Below are positions 58,256-64,000 of a DNA stretch of 64,000 nt, in pieces. Every line of letters begins with the position of its first letter. Position 1 is the stretch's first letter. Both the position numbers and the translations under genes were made by a program. The notes under the pieces are model-generated. The model worked only from the letters and a program-made list of their open reading frames with translations. It made no database searches and was not told the DNA's origin. Source of the stretch: DAOVRD01 sp964521715 (GTDB taxonomy: Bacteria; Planctomycetota; Brocadiia; SM23-32); assembly GCA_964521715.1 (NCBI GenBank), contig CAZFSS010000019.1, positions 1 to 64,000 of the forward strand. Reading direction: 5' to 3'.

Positions 58256-59632
58256 TTGCAGACCAGGGGAATAACGAGAAGGCAGGCGTTGATCGGGCTG
58301 GTGGCGGCCGGGTTGCCCGCTCTGGTTCTGGGGCCGACCGATTCGGCCGGGCGGGCGGGCTCGCCGACCGAGAGGAAGAGGCCGAACATCGTCTTCATCC
58401 TGGCCGATGACCTGGGGTGCAGGGAGGCCAACTGCAACGACGAGTTGACGCCCAACATCATGTCCATCGGCCACAGAGGGCTTGATTTCCAGAACGCCTA
58501 TGTGTGCGCTCCCTTCTGTTCTCCTTCAAGAGCCGGAGCTTTGACCGGCCTCTACCCCCAGAGGTTCGGCATTGACACAGTTCCAGATGGGGAAGATGAA
58601 GGGATACCAAGGGACGTGGAGACAATAGCGGAGACGCTGCGGAGGGAGGGCTACCACACCGGAATAGTGGGGAAATGGCATCTTTCGGAAAGGCCGGAGC
58701 AGCACCCCATGGAGAGGGGTTTCGACCAGTTCTTCGGGTTCCTGGGGCGGGGCTTCTCCTATGTGGACCAGAGCATACCCGTATGGCACGGCAGGGAGCA
58801 GAAGGTAAGGGACATCCCGTATCTGACGGACTGGTTTGTGGACAGAGCCCGGGAGTTCATAAAGGCGGCAAAGGCGGAAGGCCGGCCCTTCTTCCTTTAC
58901 CTGCCGTTCAACGCCCCTCACGGGCCTCTCGAGCCGCCGGACAAGCACCTGAAGACGTTCTCCCACCTGGGTGCGATCCGTGGGAGATACGTCGCCCTGA
59001 TCGCCAGTCTGGACGAGGCCGGCGGGAAGGTGCTTGAAGAGATAGACGTTCAGGGGCTCACGAACGAGACGGTGATCGCCTTCTCCAGCGACAACGGCGA
59101 CTGGGGCCAGTTGCAGTACGCGGGCCCCAGGGCCAGGCTCAGGGGCGGCAAAGGTTCCCTATACGAGGGGGGAATCAGGGTGCCCCTGAAGGTGCAATGG
59201 CCGGGGCATCTCCCTGCGGGCAGGGCCGTTGAGGAACCGGTCATGCTGATAGACTTGCCCTGCACCTTCCAGGCGCTGGCTGCGGGCGGGCAAGCGGACG
59301 GGCGATATGACGGCGTGAACCTGTTGGGAGAGCTTGACTACGAGAGGCCCCTGTTCTGGAGGATGATGTCGCACACGGGCAATCAGTGGGCCGTTCGTCG
59401 CGGAGATTGGAAGCTCATCCATTATGAGAGCACGCAGCTCTACAACCTGCGGCTGGACCCCGGCGAGCGACGCGACCTCGTTGAGGAGCATCCCCAGACC
59501 GCCCGAGACCTGGAGTCTCTCTACGCGGAGTGGAACAAAGGCCTGGCCGATCCGAGATGGTTGACCGAGCTGCTGGGCAAAGCGAAGAGCGATCGCGATA
59601 GGCAGGAGCTGAAGGCCAGGTACTCCAGGTGA
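58256..59632 (+). CDS. Arylsulfatase-family sulfatase, secreted, CSPSR type
   Basis: 458 aa. TTG start at 58256. The N-terminus 'GITRRQALIGLVAAGLPALV' looks like a twin-arginine (Tat) signal. The mature enzyme has 'PNIVFILADDLG' near 42 (metal Asp pair), 'CAPFCSPSRAGALTG' near 85-99 with the Cys that becomes formylglycine, 'GIVGKWHLSERP' near 137, 'NAPHGPLEPP' near 223 and 'SSDNGDWGQ' near 280. It removes sulfate esters from sulfated carbohydrates. An anaerobic sulfatase-maturating enzyme would be required and is not in the window. Confidence 0.92.
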   Translation: MQTRGITRRQALIGLVAAGLPALVLGPTDSAGRAGSPTERKRPNIVFILADDLGCREANCNDELTPNIMSIGHRGLDFQNAYVCAPFCSPSRAGALTGLYPQRFGIDTVPDGEDEGIPRDVETIAETLRREGYHTGIVGKWHLSERPEQHPMERGFDQFFGFLGRGFSYVDQSIPVWHGREQKVRDIPYLTDWFVDRAREFIKAAKAEGRPFFLYLPFNAPHGPLEPPDKHLKTFSHLGAIRGRYVALIASLDEAGGKVLEEIDVQGLTNETVIAFSSDNGDWGQLQYAGPRARLRGGKGSLYEGGIRVPLKVQWPGHLPAGRAVEEPVMLIDLPCTFQALAAGGQADGRYDGVNLLGELDYERPLFWRMMSHTGNQWAVRRGDWKLIHYESTQLYNLRLDPGERRDLVEEHPQTARDLESLYAEWNKGLADPRWLTELLGKAKSDRDRQELKARYSR

Positions 59633-59754
59633 CGCGCGGCCTCCGGGCGAAGGGAGGGGGCGAACGTCGCGACGGTCCGAAGGCTGGCGCGTCGCTCCAG
59701 GGCTGGTTCCAGACAGAAAGCCGCCTCGGTTGGAGGCCCCCAACGGGCGGGCGG

Positions 59755-60873
59755 TCAGTCGTAACGCCCGTGCTCGGCCACGTACTCGACGACGGCCTTC
59801 ATGTTGGCCAGGCTCGCGTCGGCCGGCACTTCGTCGGACGTGCTCATTACGTAACCCCCACCCGCCATGGCCGCGGCCAGGCACCGCTGCGCCTCCCGCC
59901 GCGCGTCGCCTGGGCTCCCGTGAGCCAGCACGACGGGGTTGTAGTTGCCCATGATGCAGACGCGGCCGCCAAACGTGTGCTTGACCTCGGCCAGATCGCA
60001 GTCGCCCAGCACGTCGAAGTGCTCGATGAAGGCCGGGCCGCAGTCCACAAGCTGCGGCAGCACGTCCCTGATCTTGCCGCTTGTGAAGAAGCCGATGATC
60101 TTGTCGGGACTCGCCAGCTCCACGGCCCGGCGCGCTCGGGGGATCACGAATTCGTCGACCAGCCGCGGGCTCAGCAGGCTCGTGGACGCCCAGCAGACGT
60201 CGTAGACAAGCACATCCGCCGCGGACTCGTTGAAGGCCTGAAGGCCGAGCCCGACCTGCTCGTCCACTACTCGCAGAAGCCGATGCATCAGCGCCGGCTC
60301 CTCGGCCAAGTCCAGGATGAACTCGACGTCCCGCCGCGCCGAAGAGAGCTGGTAGACGGCGTCGGCCATCCAGAATCGCACCAGGCCGTCCTCCCGCACG
60401 TAGGCCCGCGCCTGCTGGCTGACCGCGTTGTCGAAACGCCCCCGTCCGACCCGGTCCGACAGGTAGTTCAGGTAGACCTCGTAGTCCTCGCGCGACTTGA
60501 CGAAGTACTCGATCCTCTTGCTCACCGTGGGATCGTGCGGCAGATAGCCGGTCTGGACCCTCTCGGTCAGACTCCCGCGCGGCGTCGTCAGGACGCTGGT
60601 CGTGACGACGGAGCCGTCCGGCTGCCGCTCGTCAGTGCTCTGGATTCCGTAGCCGTCGCCGGACTCGAAGCGCAGGTGGGGACCTACGCCCTGAAGGTTG
60701 AATATGGAGGATCCTATCATTCGGTGTGCGTCGCACTGCCCCTGCCAACCCCCGTCGCCCGTCAGCTTCTGAGCGAACCGGCCCACCAGTTCCCACGTGA
60801 CGGGCACCTGGTCCGGGACCTCGCCACGCAGTGCCGTCAGCAGACGCTCCCGATGGGTCATCGCCTCCTCCAC
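59755..60873 (-). CDS. Uroporphyrinogen decarboxylase-like protein (methyltransferase-type)
   Basis: 372 aa. The barrel begins 'MTHRERLLTALRGEVPDQVP' (the 'R-x-R-x-x-x-a-l-x-g-e-x-p-D-r-v-P' opening of the URO-D family). 'VYDVCWASTSLLSPRLVDEF' near 225, 'IIGFFTSGKIRDVLPQLVDC' near 265 and 'VCIMGNYNPVVLAHGSPGDA' near 315 are the zinc/substrate strands of MtaA/CmuA-like relatives rather than true HemE. It probably transfers methyl groups or has another non-haem role. The family is expanded in Lentisphaerae/planctomycetes. No corrinoid protein is adjacent. Divergent from the phosphatase gene. Confidence 0.8.
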   Translation of the reverse strand: MEEAMTHRERLLTALRGEVPDQVPVTWELVGRFAQKLTGDGGWQGQCDAHRMIGSSIFNLQGVGPHLRFESGDGYGIQSTDERQPDGSVVTTSVLTTPRGSLTERVQTGYLPHDPTVSKRIEYFVKSREDYEVYLNYLSDRVGRGRFDNAVSQQARAYVREDGLVRFWMADAVYQLSSARRDVEFILDLAEEPALMHRLLRVVDEQVGLGLQAFNESAADVLVYDVCWASTSLLSPRLVDEFVIPRARRAVELASPDKIIGFFTSGKIRDVLPQLVDCGPAFIEHFDVLGDCDLAEVKHTFGGRVCIMGNYNPVVLAHGSPGDARREAQRCLAAAMAGGGYVMSTSDEVPADASLANMKAVVEYVAEHGRYD

Positions 60874-61114
60874 GGAGCTTGAGAGCCGCTTGTGTGCCCG
60901 ATTCTACCACGCGCGGCCGTCTGTTCCGCGCGTCCGTTGTGGCGGCGTGGTTGCGGCAGGAAGCGCGGCATGCGGCTGGCGTGTCCGGTGCGGGTCGGTT
61001 ATACTGAAACGTTCGCTTCGTCTTCGTGCACCTCGGCAAGTCCGGGAGAGCGGCGGCGAGGCCATTATGGCCCCGTTCTCCCGCGGGACCGCTCCTCCTG
61101 GGAGGGACAACGCG
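60874..61114. promoter_or_regulatory. Divergent control region with a TATACT box
   Basis: TATACT at 61000-61005 is a fair -10 for the rightward gene (ATG 61115), but the -35 (near 60977) is weak. No repeat or terminator is seen in the 241 bp. Confidence 0.3.
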
Positions 61115-63211
61115 ATGCCCACGAGACACCTGGGTCTGCTCTTGGCGGCCTGCGCCTTGTGCCTTTGCTCCGTTGCGCGGGCGGGCACGGGCGTGCTGAT
61201 GGGGCCGTACGTCAACCGCGTGGACTGCGGCTCGGCGAGGATCGTCTGGGTCTCGGAGCCCGGCGCGCCGCCGGGCCCGTTGACCGTGGACGGCGGCGGC
61301 CGGCGGCTTGAGGTCGCGCCCGTGCGGCAGGCGATAGAGGGCCGCGACGAGGTCCTTAACGTCGCCGATGTCGAGGGGCTCGGGGAGTCCACCGAGTACC
61401 GCTACCGCCTGGCCGCGGGCGAGCAGGTCGTCGAAGGCTCCTTCCGGACCGCTGCGCGCGGCCCCGTCCCCTTCACGTTCGTCATCTACGGGGACACCCG
61501 CAGCTATCCCGACCGCCACCGGGCGGTCTGCGAAGGAATCGCGGCCGAGGACCCGGCGTTCGTGATCTGCGGCGGTGACCTCGTGGCTGACGGCGAGATC
61601 TGGGACCTGTGGAAGCGGGAGTTCTTCGATCCCGCGATGCCCTACCTGAGCAGGTCCGTCCTCTGGCCCGTGCGCGGCAACCACGAACGCGACGCCGTCT
61701 TCTACCGCGAGCTGTTCGACCTGCCGGGCAATGAACTCTACTACAGCTTCGATTTCGCTAACGCGCATTTCGTGGTGCTCGACAACTACGCTCCAGATGG
61801 ACGGGAGCAGATGCTCGAGTGGCTGCGCGCCGACCTTGCGCAGAACCGCGCGGAGTGGACCTTCGTCTGCTACCACGAACCGACGTTCAACGTCGGCGGG
61901 CACGGCAGCACGTGGGGGGAGGACGACTTTCTGCCCCTGATGGAGGAGAACGGCGTGGACTTCGTGGTCACGGGCCATTCGCATCTCTACGAACGGTTCG
62001 TGCCGATCGGTCCTCCGGGCAAGAAGCCCATCATCCACGTGGTGAGCGGCGGGGGCGGCGCGCCGGCCTATCCGGCCGTCCCCAGTCCGATCCTGGCGGG
62101 CGGCATCGGGCGTGCCGACCTTCACTTCTGCGTCTTCCACGTGGATGGCGACGCGTGCGAGATGGTGACCAAGGGGCCGGACGGGTCGGTGCTGGACCGG
62201 CTCTCGCTGGTCAAGCATGCGGGCACGTACCAGCAGGACGTGCTGGCGGCCGCCGTCGACACGCGGACGGCCCGCCAGATCGCCTTCATGTTCCGCGACC
62301 TGGAGTTCGACTTCGCTGCCGTCCCCGCGGCGGGCCAGAAGGCGCGCGTCACGCTCGTCGCGTCGAAGGTGCCCGAAGGCAGCGCCGTGACCGTGAGCCA
62401 GCCCGCCGATGACGCGCCCTGGAAGCTTGAAAGCCAGCAAGCGCGCGTCGTTGACGGCGCGGTCAGCTTCGACGTGAGGGCTCCCGAGGGTCTCGTCGTG
62501 AACCTAAACGGCTTCGAACCTGCCCTCCAGGTCGCCCTCACGGTGCAGGACGGAGGCAGAACCTACACGGCCGCGAGCATTGCGCCTCGCCTTTCGGACG
62601 ACGCGCTCCGCCGGATCATCCCCAAGCCCGAGCCCGTGGAAGTGGCCTACGCACGGAATGACGTGCTGGTGGACGGCGACCTGTCCGAATGGGCAGGCGT
62701 CCGCCCGATGCCGCTGCCGTTCCTGCACAGGCAGGACAGCTCGTTCCGCCTCTGCTGGCGGGAGGACGGCCTCTACGGCGCCGTGGCGGCAAACGACGGG
62801 GCGGTCAAGGCCGCCCCGGGAGCTCCGTGGCAGGCCGACTGCGTGGAGCTGTTCATTGAGAAGGACTTCGCCCGCAGCCTCAGCAGGACGGGCAAGACGG
62901 CTCAGTACGCGTTCAGCCCGGCGCCGGAGTCCGGCCCGGGCGCGGCTCACGTCCTGGTGGCTTATGACGCCCCCGGCGCGGAGGGGGCGGGGATACGGTG
63001 CGACTGGGCCCCGGCGGCGGGCGGCTACGTCCTGGAGTTCTTCATCCCGGCCCGTGCGCTGGCTCCGGCCCCCATGCAGGCCGGAACCGTGATCGGCCTG
63101 AACTTCGTGCTCAGCGACGACGGCGTCGCCGTCGAGCAGTTCTACAGCGACAAGAATGGGGACGGCTGGCGCACGCCCATCACGTGGGGCGCCGTCCGTC
63201 TGGCGCAGTAG
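61115..63211 (+). CDS. Secreted purple-acid-phosphatase-like metallophosphatase with C-terminal CBM9-like domain
   Basis: 698 aa from ATG 61115 (GGGAGG upstream) with a signal peptide ('LGLLLAACALCLCSVARAG'). Residues about 25-115 are a fibronectin-III-like domain ('GPYVNRVDCGSARIVWVSEP'). The catalytic domain has 'FVIYGDTRSYPDRHRAVCEG' near 127, 'FVICGGDLVADG' near 150, 'VRGNHERD' near 185, 'FVCYHEPTF' near 250 and 'FVVTGHSHLYERF' near 285, the full metallophosphatase ligand set. Residues about 510-695 ('VDGDLSEWAGVRPMPLP', 'WQADCVELFIEKDF') resemble CBM9 sugar-binding domains, suggesting attachment to polysaccharide. Confidence 0.88.
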   Translation: MPTRHLGLLLAACALCLCSVARAGTGVLMGPYVNRVDCGSARIVWVSEPGAPPGPLTVDGGGRRLEVAPVRQAIEGRDEVLNVADVEGLGESTEYRYRLAAGEQVVEGSFRTAARGPVPFTFVIYGDTRSYPDRHRAVCEGIAAEDPAFVICGGDLVADGEIWDLWKREFFDPAMPYLSRSVLWPVRGNHERDAVFYRELFDLPGNELYYSFDFANAHFVVLDNYAPDGREQMLEWLRADLAQNRAEWTFVCYHEPTFNVGGHGSTWGEDDFLPLMEENGVDFVVTGHSHLYERFVPIGPPGKKPIIHVVSGGGGAPAYPAVPSPILAGGIGRADLHFCVFHVDGDACEMVTKGPDGSVLDRLSLVKHAGTYQQDVLAAAVDTRTARQIAFMFRDLEFDFAAVPAAGQKARVTLVASKVPEGSAVTVSQPADDAPWKLESQQARVVDGAVSFDVRAPEGLVVNLNGFEPALQVALTVQDGGRTYTAASIAPRLSDDALRRIIPKPEPVEVAYARNDVLVDGDLSEWAGVRPMPLPFLHRQDSSFRLCWREDGLYGAVAANDGAVKAAPGAPWQADCVELFIEKDFARSLSRTGKTAQYAFSPAPESGPGAAHVLVAYDAPGAEGAGIRCDWAPAAGGYVLEFFIPARALAPAPMQAGTVIGLNFVLSDDGVAVEQFYSDKNGDGWRTPITWGAVRLAQ

Positions 63212-63263
63212 GCCCCATACCCGGCGACAGGCGGCCCTGACCGGCCCGGCATGGAGACGCTGC

Positions 63264-64000
63264 TTGCATGACCGACGCAGACATCCGCGCGTCTGGATAG
63301 GGGCGGGGATCCTGGCGGCCCTCGCGGCGGGCCTGCTGTCGCTTCGGACGGCCCTTGCCCCGGCGGATGACAACATCCCCGTGCAGGAGATCGCCGGCGA
63401 CCCACCCCAGTACGAGACCACGCTCACCGTGATGGGCACCGACGCGCGGCTCCAGGTCGTCGCCCGCAGCGCGTCTCGCGCCCGGGCCATGTTCCGCCCG
63501 GCCATCGAGCGGATCGGCGCGGTGGAACGCCGGATGAGCACCTACCTGCCGGACAGCGAGGTCAGCCGCCTCAATGCCCATGGGGCGGAGCAGCCGGTCG
63601 AGCTTTCTGCCGACGTCCTGTTCGTTCTGCGCAAGGCCGTCGAGGCCTCGGAAGCGACGGGCGGGGCGTTCGACGTCACCTATGCGCCGCTGCGCACGCT
63701 CTGGCGTCGCGCGCAGGCGGAGGGCCGCATGCCCGGGCCGGAGGCGGTTCAGCAGACCCTGGCGGCCGTGGGCTACGGCAAGCTCGTCTTCAAGGACAGC
63801 AGCGTCGGCTTCGCCGTGCCCGGGATGGAGGTGGACCTGGGCGGCATCGCCAAGGGCTATGCCATAGACCTGGCCGTCGCGGCGCTCCAGGACGCGGGGG
63901 CCACGGCCGGCATCGTCGACATCGGCGGGGACCTGCGCCTGTTCGGGCTGCCCGAGCCCGACGGCCGATGGCGCGTGGCCGTCAGGCGTCCGCCCGGGGT
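63264..64000 (+). CDS. apbE: FAD:protein FMN transferase ApbE (3' end beyond window)
   Basis: About 245 residues visible, C-terminus cut off. The start is TTG 63264 with GGAG 7 nt upstream; the nearby ATGs (63251, 63268) are out of frame. A signal/anchor follows ('RVWIGAGILAALAAGLLSLR'). The mature part shows 'TLTVMGTDARLQVVA', 'IERIGAVERRMSTYLPDSEV' (the m-S-x-y-x-x-x-S-e motif), 'ASEATGGAFDVTYAPL', 'VDLGGIAKGYAIDLAVAALQ' and 'GIVDIGGDLRLFG', which bind FAD and Mg. ApbE attaches FMN to Thr/Ser of RnfG/RnfD-type proteins; the rnf operon lies at the other end of the window. Confidence 0.92.
   Translation, partial: MHDRRRHPRVWIGAGILAALAAGLLSLRTALAPADDNIPVQEIAGDPPQYETTLTVMGTDARLQVVARSASRARAMFRPAIERIGAVERRMSTYLPDSEVSRLNAHGAEQPVELSADVLFVLRKAVEASEATGGAFDVTYAPLRTLWRRAQAEGRMPGPEAVQQTLAAVGYGKLVFKDSSVGFAVPGMEVDLGGIAKGYAIDLAVAALQDAGATAGIVDIGGDLRLFGLPEPDGRWRVAVRRPPG

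Overview
The window is GC-rich and gene-dense, apart from several decayed intergenic tracts. It looks like one chromosomal segment of an uncultured member of the PVC superphylum, most likely a planctomycete-like anaerobe. The clues are a ~480-aa nucleoside-diphosphate-kinase-like protein, an EF-P of the MPRA..IKKG (YeiP-like) type, fragments of a tyrosine recombinase ending in 'MNVYTDPSLLDVAGAL', secreted glycoside hydrolases, a CSPSR sulfatase, enolase/SDR sugar-acid genes and uroporphyrinogen-decarboxylase-like enzymes. The lineage is inferred from family resemblance only; there is no rRNA in the window.

Layout. 1-3715: an Rnf electron-transport operon on the minus strand (rnfC-D-G-E-A, rnfA cut by the left edge). 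3716-9760: a FocA-type transporter between two copies of a 118-bp hairpin repeat, a broken NTF2-like gene and an ACT-domain threonine deaminase, with long non-coding stretches. 9763-15626: a membrane-anchored coiled-coil GIY-YIG protein (DUF4041/T5orf172 type), a small GIY-YIG nuclease, and a CapA-like metallophosphatase followed by two unknown genes. 15851-18550: a large secreted glycoside hydrolase. 14950-27447: a graveyard of mobile DNA, with three tyrosine-recombinase fragments, two tRNA 3'-half remnants, a GH10 tail, a truncated DUF499-type ATPase and an intact IS701-like element with its target duplication. Inside it sit an aminotransferase, a terpenoid-cyclase-fold protein and a deacetylase-like protein.

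27485-35046: sugar-acid dehydratase (ManD-like) plus SDR, mutY, an orphan fumarase beta subunit, two medium-chain dehydrogenases and a TIM-barrel protein. 35115-44491: a long minus-strand core-metabolism run, pheA-tpiA-secG-yicC-gmk-rpoZ-coaC-dut-flavin reductase-acnA-icd. 44858-64000: a DUF4038 glycosidase, ion/organic-acid transporter, EF-P, DUF3800, DUF2851, GT4, a stand-alone IMP cyclohydrolase, MBL hydrolase, NDK-like protein, hflX, MFS transporter, sulfatase, URO-D-like protein, purple-acid-phosphatase-like protein and apbE (cut by the right edge).

How the genes fit together. The Rnf complex at the left edge needs covalent FMN on RnfG and RnfD, and the flavin transferase that attaches it (ApbE) is encoded at the right edge. 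The visible lifestyle is heterotrophic breakdown of plant or algal polysaccharides and sulfated sugars with ion-gradient energetics. The 3.7-27.4 kb half has been repeatedly invaded and eroded by integrative elements; the 34-56 kb stretch is a stable housekeeping core.
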